Shown here: positions 9,920 through 22,699 of the stretch, piece by piece | Numbering within the stretch: the stretch's first letter is position 1 | Layout: each line of letters starts with the position of its first letter | Origin: Anoplopoma fimbria | Lineage: Eukaryota; Chordata; Actinopteri; Perciformes; Anoplopomatidae | Assembly (NCBI RefSeq): GCF_027596085.1 | Contig: NC_072454.1 | Span: forward strand, 24,054,490 to 24,118,489 | DNA length: 64,000 nt | Reading direction: 5' to 3' | Position numbers and translations under genes: made by a program | Notes under the pieces: model-generated | Told to the model about the DNA's origin: nothing | Database searches by the model: none | What the model saw: only the letters and a program-made list of their open reading frames with translations

Positions 9920-10200
9920 TGAAACATGGTAACGTGATGCTCCAACCTAACCTCATGGGGAGGCTTATGAATAGCACAACCCTTTTGTCATTTCTGCGTG
10001 GCAATATTTCGTATTTTAGACTTTTTGTGTGTCATTTTACGTGTCATATTAAAACAACGTACTGTGAAGCGTTTGCACTAAAGTTTAGGGAACAAAACAA
10101 TGGTGACGGATCTAGTTAGGTTTCGAAAACAAAACCACTTAGTTTGATTTTGGAAAACCATCATGGTTGGGCTTGAAATAAGTGAGTGAAATACATATAG
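9920..10200. repeat. Degenerate repeat family B (GGTTAGG type)
   Basis: Contains CCAACCTAACCTCATGGGG, TAGTTAGGTTTCGAAAACAAAACCACTTAG and ATCATGGTTGGGCTTGAAAT-like words, typical of a dispersed fish repeat with recurring GGTTAGGTTT...AAAAC. Related degraded pieces are seen near 36180-36420 and 41220-41420. Termini not found. Confidence 0.4.
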
Positions 10201-11937
10201 AACCACTGAACAGGAAACACATCACCAATGTCACAAATATCATTAATGTCCTAAACCTCACAAACGTCATTCACATAACTTGAAAAAAACCCAACAGAAA
10301 ACCAACAACACTTGGTCACATGGTCTTTAACACGGTTCTTTCGGTTTTATGTTTATTTTACCCATCCACCTGCCCACCCAGTCACCATAAGCAGTCTTTT
10401 TCAAATTTTAAACTATGTCATATGTTCAGCGCGTAGCATTTTCACGCAAATGGCAGTACAGACTATATGGCGTACAAATGATGAGCAAAAAACATGAAAG
10501 AGGTTCTTATTACACAAAAGAGATTGCTGTGTCATTCATACGCCATTTGGTGAGAGCGGGATGGATGCAAAGGGATGAAGCGGGCAAAAAACTGTGCTGA
10601 CTTTAACTTTCTATAGAAGGAGTGCTTCTCACTCCTGTTTGGCAGATAGTTTGTTCTTCAGTCTTATGTTTCAATTCATCACTTTCTATAGTCGGAGAAG
10701 ATTCTGTTCATGCCTGACACCACAGTTTTTCTGGGGCAAATCGGGCAAAAACGGGTAAGTATTTTTTTTTGTTTAGCTGCAAATTAGTGATTTATGTTGA
10801 CAAGAGTATATTTATCCATGAAAGTGTTGCCGAGTGCAGCTTTAACAGGCTGGTGTGTGAGCTTGATGTGAGAAGGTGCTAAGGGAAGGCAAAGAGTCAT
10901 GGCAATAAAACAGGGGGAGAGAGAGATAGATAGAGTGACACATGAAGACACGGGAAGAGACAGGAAGGCTTTGTCGCCATTCCGTTATCCCCGACGAGGC
11001 TGTATCAGCAGGATGGTCATCTAATCAGCCTTCACAGTGGGACAACTGCATCAGTTAGCATCAATGATAAATCACATTGACAGCTATTGCCTGACAGAAG
11101 GGGGGTAATGATAGAGGAGGGAATGTGGAGCTGTTGAAAAATAGACTGGAATTAAAGGGAATTAAGGCGGAGAAAGAGGAGTGATGGACACAGTTGGTGA
11201 GGAAACATTTCTAAAAGAAGAGATAATTGCATGGATATTATCCATTCACTCACTGTACTTGAATCCCCCCCCTGTCACCTGTTTCACCATCGCCACCTCA
11301 CCCACTGTACCTCTGCCTCAATTTCTCAAGCCTCCCATTCACCCACACAGTGCCTGTTACCTGTGCTTAATGGCCAGCTGAAGATTAAGGATAGGAAGTA
11401 TTTATAGATTCTATTGAGGCTGCGTTTTGCATCACAAAAACAAAAATGAAATTAAATAGCAGACTCTCACAAATCCTGCTCAGTTTGAGCCATGATTTAT
11501 TTACAGGGACACTCGACTGAACAATCATTTGGGTGGTTCAGGCTTATAGTGTGGTCTCTGGGCTGCCATGCCCTCTAAAAGGCATGGCTGGTCTCACTGT
11601 AGAACACCAGGGAAAGGACATAGCTCATGTTGCAAGAGGTGTTCAGTTCATGTACGAACAAGTCTTTCACACAGACTCTGAACTGACTGTACTGAATCCC
11701 CACTGTCATGGGACGAATCAGTGACGCACCGCACTGGTGACTAAGTGCTGTTGTCAGATCAGATGATTACTTGGTTGATAGCTTACTAAAATCAATGTAT
11801 CCCCATACAAAGGTTTGTATGATATCTTACAAAAAGTGATTTAGTTATTTTTGGTGCATTTTTCAACTGAAGTAATAGGAGCAATTAGTGCGCCTGTGCA
11901 AGCCTGATGTATTGGATACAAAGCTACTATTAGGTTT
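10201..11937. other. Unique AT-rich DNA, no gene seen
   Basis: No exon, RNA gene or clear repeat. Two short stretches beginning ACTTTCTATAG near 10606 and 10681 are similar but too short to classify. Confidence 0.55.
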
Positions 11938-12222
11938 AGGCTTAGAAGGATTTTCCAGACGTCCCTCTCCCCAGCAATCCTTTCCAGGTTCTCCCGGGGA
12001 ACCCTGAGGAGTTCCCAAGCCAAAAGAGATATATAATCCCTCCTCCTATCTCTAAAGCTGAGCCAGCCACCCTACGAAGAAAGCTCATTTATGCCGCCTG
12101 TATCCATGATTTCATTCTTGCGGTCACTAACCAAAGCTCATGAACATAGGTGAGGGTTAGAACATAGATGGTCTGGTAATTCTAGAGCTTTGCTTTCCCA
12201 TCTCAACTCCCTCTTACCTCCT
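11938..12222 (-). mobile_element. Old Rex3/RTE-type LINE 3' fragment
   Basis: Minus-strand reading gives the same C-terminal protein end as the copy at 451-638 (Val-Ala/Ile-Ala-Gly-Glu-Arg-Asp-Val-Trp then a Leu-rich end). Further right (12060-12222) comes the part encoding the preceding region, for example the complement of CAGCCACCCTACGAAGAAA and CCAAAGCTCATGAACATAGG. The segment that should lie between, which encodes the HLIRMP/GRRPRGRPRTR part, is missing at about 12036-12044. It is more diverged than the 451 copy; no target duplication seen. Confidence 0.7.
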
Positions 12223-15200
12223 CTGATAAATACAGGGATGTAGTAATATTTGTTTAAGTGCTGGAACGCGCAATCTTGCTCATGTACGGTTAAGTTGTGG
12301 CTAGTTTGAATTGAATGTGACCACAGTTTGCAGCTTGCATACAAAATTATTTGATTTCCTGTGCCTCTAAACGAATACCGGGAGATATCTGCAATTTTAA
12401 AGGTGAGATGTTTTCTTGCATGTCACTCAGTGCATTAGTTGCTGTCATTCCTCACACACAGACAGTCCCAAAACAGGGCTAGTTCTGTACTGAACTAAAT
12501 ATGACAGGCCAAAACAGCAACCGACTGAATGTACTACTGAACTGAAGAATCAGCGTGAACATCATGGCCCTATAGCTTTGACTAAAAAAGAAACCACCTA
12601 CATAGTCAGTAACTTTAAATCTTTTATTGTTTTAACAAAAATATTTAAATTGTCACTATAATTGATAACCACAAGCATATGTAAATGTCCCATATAAAAA
12701 TGTATTTTTAGCCACCTTTGATGTCACACTTTGATAATTCAGCTTGTACCCAGTTCATGAAAGGTTGTAAATGAGCTATTCTGAACACAGTCTGTCGATC
12801 AGAGGCCTCCTGCTCAGAGGTGACTCGTTGTCTGTTTGCAGAACCAACAACTGCGGTTTGTTTGGACGAAATACGAGAGGGCAAAGCAAAGATAAGAGGC
12901 TGAAGCTATTTATGTAATGGTGCAAGCACACAGGATGTGGCAGCCGATTTTTTTCTTCCTCTGTGTGACCCTCGATGACACTGTTGGTACCACGGTGTGA
13001 TTAGGAGGAATACATTAATCAGCCAGTGTGGGCCCTGACATGACTCATGACAAGATCAGATCACTTCTTTTCTTCCCTTTTAAAAAGCTGTCTGCTCTGA
13101 GCGATCGTGCTCTGACAATTTTTGCGATGGAGAGAATAGTTCAGAGAAAAGAATCCACCACAAAACGCTCCACCGAGAAAGCATCTCCTAACGGAAAGCA
13201 AATAGAAGGTACCTCAAATTAAATTGGCGTGGGAGGAGATGGCCCATTTGCCAACATGTTCCTGGCTCCTAAAAGAACCATATCCCAATGTAGGAAACTG
13301 TTCAATGACAGAGAAGAAGAAGGATAGATATTTGCCAGCCTTTTAACTCATGACGCATATTGGCAGTACCGTGTTGGATGATAATAGTTGGAAGCTTAGC
13401 CAGGAAAGCAATTCGAATGAAAAATGCCATTTATTTAAAAGTTTTGGGATCTCTTGATATGTGCATCCTGAAAAACACACAGAAAGATGCTGCTTCTCCT
13501 CTGACAGTCTTTCTCTGAGCACACAGTCCAGGGCCAAGACACCGGAATTACCCAGCCCCGCTTGATTATTACTGACACACACTATATTGCACCTTCGCCG
13601 CCCCAATGGGTCATTCACAATCACAGTGTGTTACCAAAATACAAAATGACTGCCATCAAGAAAATAAAGCCATGTGCATTAAGCCCACCAATGCCCAAAA
13701 ATAGAAAACCCGAGTGCCCTTATAGAACAAATCCGCTGTCTGGTTCCTGTGTCCTCTCACCACCCCCGATACTGAAGTTGCAGAATCGAACAGAATTCAT
13801 GCATCGCTGACAGGCACATTATTGTGATGATGATCAAAGTCACCACCAAAAGATAAAAGTAGTTTAACATTTTTTTATAAAAAAATAAATAAGTAATGGC
13901 AGCTTACTTTATTGTGTCTCCAAAACTTGGTAAAAACAACTTACTTTTGGAATTGTTTTCTGGTATAGCATATTCCCGCCCGATGCCAGTCTCAAGTGGT
14001 GTGACCGATCAAATGACTCCGAAGATCCTTGCTCATGTCGGTACCAATACACGTCGTTAAGATTCCCAAACTGAGCTCATATTTTGCCAATGTGCCGTCT
14101 TAATTGAGCAAAATGAAAAGGAGTGCTGAGGCAGCAGCATCCGATCACACTGTCTGGGGCAGGAAGCAAATTGGTCACGCAAAACCAGCTCAGCAAACCA
14201 ATTAATTATTTATGGGCTTCAGTGGAGCAGATAAAGTTAATTTATTGTTATCATTAGCCGAGCGTTCTGTTTGGGTCCATATGAGGAAGAGTCAAGCTAC
14301 AATTACGGGCAGATTAGAGGGGACTTCATATGACTGTGTCAGACAGACACCTAACCATTACAAGCTCACAGGATGCCTCCAAACTTCAGGGAGATGATGG
14401 GCTAATAAATTTAAATTAAAAGGGTGAGGACAACAAACAAACATCTTGCAAGGACAATTGTCCAAGTTGGCATGCTCTGTGTTAGGAGGACTAGTAATTT
14501 AAGTTAGGAAGGAACTTTTAAATGCTGATACCTCTGAATTAACTACATAAGCAAACAAGACGGACAGGGAAAATATTGACTATTCCCTATAAATCTTGTC
14601 TTAATGCCTATCATCGGGTCCGATCCTCTTAAAAAACTGCCGAAACAATTTACGGCACGCAAATTCACAAGAAACTCCTTCATCTCAGACTCCAGCAGGA
14701 TAACATTCAGCTGGAAGCACAGGCCTGGGATTCAAACTAAAGTAATAAGTAAAATGAATACATTGTCACTACCATTGTATTGTGGAGTTTGGAGAAAACT
14801 AATAATAGTGGATTTACTGTTGTTATTCATCTTCAGTAAATAACATATGTAGCTTCTATCTTTACTGCAGTTATGGATGTGCAGAACGTCTATGATTAAC
14901 ATATTGTTTATACAGAACATACTAGTCTAACCCATGTGACAAAGGGTCCCACACGTTTTCTAACCACAGCCAACAGTGATGTCATGGGGTACTGACGCAA
15001 TGTGAGATGTTGAACCACTCGCATTTGTGTTGCTCATTAAGCTGACAAAATTACAAATAATACGTTTTAAGATTTGTTTTTATGTATAACAATAATAATT
15101 CATTAGTAAATTGATTATTCTCATAAGCATTTCAAAGCCGATATAGAAGTTATTTATCAGCCGGAATTAATGTAAACATATATTTGTATCATAAAGAAAA

Positions 15201-16330
15201 ATAATTATGTGAGCTTTTAAAGTGCTAACAAATAACGTCTTTCTTCGCATTCATGACGAGCGAGAGAGAATCCGCTTCATTCAGCTTCCTTTATCCAATG
15301 ATAATGTTGTGCAAATTAAAACATGCATTCAGAAGTTCTACTTTGGCAACATCACAAGGACACTGGAAAAACACCAAGTTTTTATTACACTTCTCTCAGA
15401 CTCTTTTTTTACGTGTCCGTTCATTACCTTTGGGCAGCCTAATCAACTAAATAACTTTGATTTGCAAATGTTTACTCCTCCACGGGAGCAGAGAGCCATA
15501 ACGGCGGGGATGTCGAGCGAGGACCCCGTTGTTTTTTCCCGTAGTAGGAATCCATTATGTGCTTCCCCACCGTCTGCCTCTCTGCCCGGTGCACAGGGCT
15601 GATTAGCAAGCCGGGGACGGATAGGTAATGACGATAACACTAAACTCAATAGCTGTTTTATAGGCGGCAGTGCTTTATGACGCTTGCACTAATTGCCGGT
15701 GTGATTAGTGAGGTGTCTGTGCCCTCTCTGGTTGCTCCGGCTGTCCTGTGATCCGAGCTCTCGCAGACCGGAGCACTTGGGAGGCGTGGGTGTGCAGCGG
15801 ATCGTTGCAGGAGGAAGACACAGGGGCATAATCGACTTCCCACTTTTCTTTCTGCTCCTGTCAGCCTTTTGCTGCGCGCTGCAATAAAGACAAATTAACT
15901 TAAAGGCAATCAAAGGATTTTTCCCTCTTGGTCTCTTGGCGATAAAGTAATCTGTTTCTAACTTGGCATTGAGATGAAGAAGGTCCAAATAAAAAAAGGA
16001 GACTGAGAATATTGGGTTGATTTGATAAACTGATCTTCAAGTGAAAAAAATCACATTTCTTTCAGCCTTGCAGTGTGCCTTCTCTGCTGGAAGTTTAACT
16101 TGGACTCTTTATATAAAGGTGGATGTCCTCAAACATAAAATGCCCGTGAAAATACATGTTGAAACTGATTCTTGAAAGCTTTATGCGCATTTACCATTCA
16201 GTTTGACCTCAATACTTGAGTTCTTGATACGAGGCCATTGCTTCTGTGGCTGAGCAGACATTCAGTCCTGAAAGTGAGACGCCTGCACACTTACTGAGGC
16301 TTTTTGTTCAGATATATTTTACTACCAGGG
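12223..16330. other. Largely unique DNA, no gene seen
   Basis: No convincing exon on either strand. The stretch at about 14190-14340 (AATTAATTATTTATGGGCTT, then GTTAATTTATTGTTATCATTAG) has homeodomain-type TAAT cores and the look of conserved non-coding sequence, but conservation cannot be tested here. A GC-richer patch lies at 15470-15830 with no identified exon. Confidence 0.5.
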
Positions 16331-16345
16331 AGTAGCTAAAAGGAA

Positions 16346-16353
16346 ATTTGCAT
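16346..16353 (+). promoter_or_regulatory. POU octamer match
   Basis: Exact ATTTGCAT at 16346-16353, followed 17 bp later by GTTTGCATA. Single motif; functional status unknown. Confidence 0.25.
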
Positions 16354-19300
16354 GGATTTCAGGTTGCGTTTGCATACTTCTCCCCATGACCTTTAGCTTG
16401 GTTCTCTCAGCAGACTTCTGTGTTCTTTGTGTTTCTAAAGATATCTCTCTCTGCCTGATACTGTCTTAATACATTTGCACTGTTTGTGGGAGATTATTAA
16501 TGGCATGAAAGTCTCCTGTTTGTAGCATTAAAAGATTAGCAACTGTGGAACTGTAGGCAATATCTTGTTTGTGGATAAAAAGTCAAACATATGATTTGTG
16601 TTCACATAAATATGTAAGGAGATAATTCAACTATGAATCCCAAGGTGCTGCACTAATCTTAGACCTCAGCAGTTCAAACCAGGTTACTTTCAGATTAAGG
16701 ATGAATCAGCCACATTTGAACAATTTAAAAGATTTAGACTTTTTCTCTGCTTCCTGCCTGTGACGGCCTTTTTTTCTGCAACATTGGTTGAGGCTCATGG
16801 GTGTTGTAGTATTTTGAGCCATCCACTGTGCCAAACTTTCAAAAACGAAATATAGAGACGAGACTAATAGAGACAATCTCATGTTTAGTGCTAGATGGAA
16901 ACTTCTTCAGATCTTATTCTCCAGACCTAGTCCATGGTTCATTTGAGAAATCTGCTGTGGTTAACAGGTGCAAAAACTAAATCTTAACACACGTAGAGCA
17001 AGTTTTCCTCTGTAACATCCTTTCATACTAAAGAGAATTGGAGGTGGGGGGTCATCCTATATACATGGGATATAAGCTAATATGTTCACCATGTTTCTTC
17101 AGAAAGTTAATTTGACAAGTTTTGTGATCCAATCACATCTTTTCAAACAGAAGTAGCTGTGAGTGGTAGTTCTATAAATGGCGCTAAAAGCCCCTTGATA
17201 TAAAAACCAAGCTGGTAACAAAATACCAGTTGATTGCGCTTGTTTCTAGTATAATTTGAGTGGTTATGCTTGGTTGATATTGAGCTTTCCTCCGTGTTTC
17301 TGTATTCAAGTGCTCGCTGGCAGGATAGCAATGGACAGCGATCCAGGTTTTTCCCTCCATCTCTCTGTCTCCCTGCCTCCTCCTCCTTCTCCTCCTCCTC
17401 CTCCTCTCTCTTTGATGTGTCAGTTGAGTCGGGCCAGAGCCGGGCAGGCAGCCATGTCCATCAGCCCCATCCATCAAGCAGTGGGCCGGGTGGCAGAGAG
17501 AGGATGACGGGCAGCAGAGAAGGGGCAGATGTTTTTCGCAGGAACCGATATGTGTTCACGTCCACGAGGGATGTCATTACGCGGCGGACAGAGAAACATG
17601 TAGCTGATTAGCAGCTTATTAAGTCAAGGACACTGGCTCGCAGGAACTCTCGCCGCTTCCATTCTGGCGTGAAGGTACTGATGGCGTGCCAGTCACGAGA
17701 ACCTCCGTGTGTCCAACAGATAACCAACAGATATCCGTCTAATTAACCGGCCACTCTGTTTTTAAACTCTTAGCTCCTTTTCATTCACCCAAAAAAGCAG
17801 CTTTTTGCCATTTGGAGTATAGTTTCTCTGTGATTGCCTGAAGGGGAGAACTCAGAGGTACATAAGGCTTCTGGATTTTTTTCTCACGATGTTGTGCTGA
17901 GTAAATAAAGCAGCGTCTCCCCGAGGGCTTGTAAGGATTGTAGGAATTGAGGAAAGTGGACAGTGGAGCAGAGAGAGGGCTTTAGCCTTCATCCAGGACA
18001 ATGGCTAAATTGGTAATGTTGAGAATCTCATCTGTTCCCTGTGTCTCTCCTTCAGTTGGATCCCCTCTAAGTCCTCTGTTGCTGGAAATGTGGATTTGCC
18101 CCAAATCACCGTCTCCTTTCATTTCCTGTTTCCCTTTCATTCCCCTGCACGCCTCTACTTTTTATCACCTGCTAGTTCAATACAGTGTGGCCTGCCGCAT
18201 CATAAATTTCAGCGATCTGTGTTTTGAGTGGTGAGTGCAATAAATGGGTTCAGGGTTATGAGCACAATGAAAAATACAGCCAGCGGTGGAGCACATAATG
18301 GGCCTCGGGATGGTTTCACTCAAATATAATACTGTTTCACTCACAATAATAAGTTGTTGGGTTATTTTTTTTTATTAGAGTGTTTCAAGGGACAGCGCTG
18401 ATTAAATGTTTTTGTGGGCAAGAGAAAATGAGAAACACAACTAACGGACATTGCAAATTAAAAATCAGCAACTTGGTCACTCCGGAGATTTTCTCTGATG
18501 TCCATCACAATAAACTGTTACATTTATACATGGAAGAGAAATCTGCCTCCGGGTTTCTCTAATTCTCTACCCTATATTACAGATACCCGTTTTACCGTAT
18601 ACATGACATTCAAGAAATCCTACTGGAGAAATCTGACAAACAAGAACGGCTAGCACTTAATCCAGCAAGACTTTTCAGGCAGCAGATTTGCCATAATGTA
18701 AAAAATGTTTACCATCCGCAAATTGTTTGAAGAGTAATATGACCTTAGGTTCTGTCAATCAAGTTCACACATCGACTCCGACGAGATTTTCGGTGTTTTC
18801 CAAACGTCATCATCCAAAATGGCATCCGATAAGGTGACCCACCTCGTTCATTCGTCTCCCAGCATAGTGAAGAATACAGAGATGCTCAATTTAAAGACTG
18901 TGGGAGGTGATTGCAGAACAGCTTGGAATCAGGGACGGTAACAAAATAGTAGAAATAGTAGTAATAGGAGTATATATATGTACAGTTACAGTATATACAA
19001 CAATGGTTTAACTCCACAACTCAGTACTATAAGTTCACAGTCTTTTCACATGCTCTCAGCAATTATTTTCTAACATGTATAATGTGCTTAGGTTAGACAA
19101 ACTTATTTGGAAGCCAAAACAAAAGGTGAACGCTAAAACTATCACCAAAACCTTCTCACCCATCATCGACTCACTGCACTTCCATAGCTGTGTGCGCACT
19201 GTTTCCCTGTTTAATTGGGGGATTTTGATGGACCTTTCAAGTGCGCTCACTTTCACTCCCAAATAACGTGGTGAAGAAGATCTGTGATATGAACAGAGCC

Positions 19301-19359
19301 TAATGCTGTGTGCACCTAAACCTCCCCGGCGCATGGCTAACCCGTCATTTGCATCATAA
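16354..19359. other. Unique DNA upstream of dntt terminal exon, no exon seen
   Basis: Probably intron if the dntt gene extends left. CT-rich simple sequence occurs at 17357-17412. A CpG-richer patch at 17430-17690 has no splice-consistent open frame matching the polymerase X family. No repeat family recognised. Confidence 0.5.
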
Positions 19360-19690
19360 ATAACAAGGCGGCGTGTCGGGAGACGTGCCTGGTGGTGTTT
19401 TTCCCTCTCCTGGCTGCCGACTAGTTGCTCTCAGTTATGTCTGCCTTTCGGCTGGCAGCGCGAGCCGACGCGCTAGCTTTATTTTCCTGCCATCTCTTCG
19501 CGGCCGCGTCAGGTCCAGTTTAACACTTGGAGGCAGGATGTGTCAGAATCACAGCACCCTCTCTAGCTCTAGCTCTCGCTCTCTCCGGGCTGTCTCGCTC
19601 TCAAGGTGAGTCAGGCCTCGTCACTGCTCCTATGGAGACATAACCCATCACATGGCCGCTGGTAGACGGCCGGCCGTTAATAGACCCTGT
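19360..19690. promoter_or_regulatory. CpG-dense patch with strong splice donor
   Basis: Roughly twenty CpGs in 330 bp, including GCGCGAGCCGACGCGC and TTCGCGGCCGCGTC, contrast with the AT-rich surroundings. CAAG|GTGAGT at 19602-19611 is a perfect donor consensus. No frame resembles TdT, so this could be an untranslated first exon and promoter of another transcript, or chance. It lies about 340 bp left of the dntt terminal exon. Confidence 0.3.
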
Positions 19691-20026
19691 ACGATTTGTC
19701 AGGGAAAATACTTGTCTGCTGAAGAGTGCAATCACTTAGAGCAAGGTGAGAGTGCTTATGGGTGGGAAGGGAGATGCGGGGGTCAAATGTAAATCGGCAC
19801 GATGGCCGCGTGTTTGAGCCTTGGCACAATCTGGGTGAATAAAATCCTCAATTGATTTTGACAGCCTGCAGCGGAGATAGGAGTATAAGTACTGCCAAAG
19901 CTGCAAAACGTGAACACTTTCAGGAATAGTGAATTTGCAGATTTGCACCGGTGACACCGAGACAAAAATCCTTTCACATTCCTGCACACGTCACCCTCTT
20001 CCTGTTTGTTTGTCCTCTCTCTCTAG

Positions 20027-20113
20027 AATGAGTTCCTGGCAGCCACGACTGAAAGGGACATCTTTGCCCATCTGGGTCTCGAGTACATCGAGCCTTGGCA
20101 GAGGAATGCGTAG
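20027..20113 (+). CDS. dntt: dntt terminal exon: TdT C-terminus
   Basis: Last coding exon of terminal deoxynucleotidyltransferase, the template-independent polymerase X that adds N nucleotides at V(D)J junctions in the lymphocyte nucleus. A pyrimidine-rich acceptor (TTTGTCCTCTCTCTCTAG, ending 20026) leads into 28 codons and a TAG stop. The end reads FAHLGLEYIEPWQRNA, almost the vertebrate TdT C-terminus (FAHLGLDYIEPWERNA); polymerase mu has HLGLEYLPPEQRNA and lambda differs more. This is the end of the palm/thumb catalytic part and carries no catalytic residue itself. The first codon falls directly after the acceptor, phase 0. No preceding dntt exon was found in the window, so the partner exon lies beyond 20 kb upstream or was missed. 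The exon is intact, with no stop or shift. Confidence 0.88.
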   Translation, partial: NEFLAATTERDIFAHLGLEYIEPWQRNA

Positions 20114-21453
20114 GCCTCCGCTCCTCCCAGGCTGGATGAGAACCCTGCGCCTACATCAGTGTTCATCCCATCTGCTTGCCATTCTGCGGCTCTCCCCGTG
20201 ATTCACTTTCAAAAACAGCTCTTGATTTCCATACAGTTTGGTGTTGTTGTTACTGCTATTGTGCTTGTTGTTGTCTGGACTGGTGTGATGATTCAAAATT
20301 CTGCTTATTCACCGTTGTTTGTTAGCAAGCAAACACTCCACCGTACCAGTCATTGCTCTGCCTGTCTCTAAGTGTTGTAATCAAAGGAAGGACACAAAGA
20401 CAAATCAGACGGAGTGCGAATCGCCCTAGGTGGCTGCGAGGAGAGAGGGAGCCTGAAAGAAACGTAGGGGTGTGGAGGGAAAAGGGGGTTGACGAGAGGA
20501 GAAGACAGGAAACGGCGAGGGGGGGAATGTTGTAATCACCCTCCTCCTGGCAGGAGAGTGCTCGACGTCAAGCTGAGCCAGTTCTCTGGGGAAGAGGGGA
20601 GGCGGGTAATGAGCTTCAGATAGAGGAGCGTTCGCCGTCGCCCATTTAGCCCCCCATTTAAGCCGACGTCCACTGGAGATCGTTTAGCTGGCAGCGCGGC
20701 AATACACAGAGACCCCTCAGCCCCCGCTCCCGTTCAACAATGAACCCCCTTCCCCAGATGCTCTGCTGAAATTAGAAGCGATCAGCTGCACCGGGAAAAC
20801 CCTGAAGAATTCAGACGGAAGGTAAATGAGTCCACTAACCACATGAATGGGTCTCGGCATTCAAAGCGAATCCGGGCTCTGGCGCATAATACATCCATTT
20901 TCTTATTGGTTTGACTTTGGGTAATGTTTTATGCATGGCGGTCAATTATTAAGATTGTGTCCTTATTTTTTCCCGTACGGTTGCTCTGTAGGACAGTGAT
21001 TCACTGATGAAGAAACTTTATTGATCCCTTTGGGCAATTTAGTAAGTCCGCCGCGCTGTCCACACCCTAACCCACTTTCCCATGATGCTCAGTCCCCGGT
21101 TTTATCCCAATGGTGCCTCAACAAGAGCAGAGACAGATGAGAGCCGGGCCTTCTAGTGAACCACCCTATTTAAAGATCTTTTAAGTAGAACAGTCCGGCA
21201 CTTTGAGGACTCGACCCGGGCCTCCTACTGCCACCCTTACTTCACTCTCACTCTTGGCCTCTTTCTTTCTCTCCGAATCAAAACAAAACTCTGATGGCTC
21301 TGAGTTTCAGAGTTAACCACATGGAGCCAGCTCCGACACCCCGGTCCCCTCGGTTATCTAATATTTTCACTTTAAAGCGAGGAAAATTCTTACCAGAAAA
21401 TAGGAAATCTCTCCAGAGTGTAAAAAAAAAAAAATCAAGCCGACCTCAATAAA
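20114..21453 (+). other. Presumed dntt 3' untranslated region and flank
   Basis: After the stop the sequence has no coding character. The first canonical AATAAA I find is at 21448-21453, which would give a 3' UTR of about 1.3 kb if used; a non-canonical signal could end it sooner. At 21012-21038 the phrase GAAACTTTATTGATCCCTTTGGGCAAT resembles the end of a dispersed fish repeat. Confidence 0.4.
20560..20830 (+). promoter_or_regulatory. CpG-richer block ending in splice-donor consensus
   Basis: GC-rich with many CpGs (GCGTTCGCCGTCGCCC, GCCGACGTCC, GCAGCGCGGC) and ending GACGGAAG|GTAAAT (donor GT at 20822). It could be a first non-coding exon of a downstream gene, or unique 3' flank of dntt. 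No TATA box or open frame supports a start. Inference only. Confidence 0.25.
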
Positions 21454-22699
21454 TTTACATTTGTCCTGCTCTCGTTTTCCTAATTGTTTTTCAACTGTGA
21501 ATGGGATCCTCTTTCCTCCTCCCACATTAAATATTCACTAGTGTAAAGGGATTAAAAAGGTTGTAACACTCAATTTAAGAATTCACACATTGTTGTTTTG
21601 GTCTAAGAGAGTGTTAAACTGTTTGTAAAGCTGAAAAGCAAAGCTGCTCCAAAGCCCTCCATTTCTTTCCCTACGGAGCAATACCTTTGCGTGGTATCAC
21701 AAGTTATTAAGTGAGACCATCTTTTCTCTTAGTTTCTTTATCTAAATGAACTGTAGCGCATATAGCTGTGGATGCCTTACAAAAAACAACTAATTATACT
21801 GGAGTGTTTCAACACTTAACCTCAGTGAACTCGAGGTAATTACTGATTGTAATACAGAAATTAATTCACAAAGTACGTGCATGGACTTCAGACATTTTTA
21901 GACTCATCACAGGCTTTTAATTTCAGCGTTAACTTCAGTCATACAACTCCTGCATTCTAAATGTAACTTAAGTACAACAACTGAAGTATTATCAGAAGAA
22001 TTTACTTATTCAAAGTAAAAGTACACATAACTGTATGTAGAAAAATGACCCCTGTGTGTTACTACATTTAGCTAACAAATAAATGTAGATGATAAAAAAA
22101 ATCACACCTACCTTTAAGATGTGGTTGAGTTGAAGTATAAAGTAAAGTAGTAAATAAAGGATATTAAAGTAAAGCACATGTACCTCAGTAAAACATTTGA
22201 AAAACAGGCCTTTTAGGCCCAGATTTATATTAATAAAATTAAACGTAAAATATGTACAAAAAGGTTTTATAACCAAATACATATTGAAAAAGAAAATGTT
22301 TTGCAGAGTTATGCTTTGTGTCTGTGTGTGTGTGTATTAAAGAGAAAGAGAGAGAAGGTACATGTATACACAACAGTGCAAACCGTCTGACAAGAAATGT
22401 CCCGACCAAAGCTAGAAACTAGCCTTTCCCCTTGCGACAAACCATCTTCTCTGCCTCTCTGTTTTTATTCTTTCTCAGTAAAACAGCCCATCAACCTTTA
22501 TTTTAATACGTGTAATACTAAAAAACAAACAAAAACAGAGTGCCAACCAGTTATCAGACACTGCGGTACTTGTTGTTGCTCTACACAGGCTTAATATTTG
22601 TCGGAGAAAGAACTTCACAAATTCTATTAACTCATTACTGTCCAAATTTCAATCTCGCTCGGAGAAATTGTTTTTGCCGAGGTCCAACTCTAAAGCCTC
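21454..22699. other. AT-rich DNA, no gene seen
   Basis: A short TG run at 22320-22335. No exon or classified repeat. Confidence 0.55.

Noticed and set aside
16661..16690. B-box-like AGTTCAAACC as an RNA gene
   Set aside because: No A box at a proper distance and no foldable structure.
19056..19334. 92-codon minus-strand frame just left of dntt
   Set aside because: No domain; overlapped by a complementary plus-strand frame, and no splice or start context.
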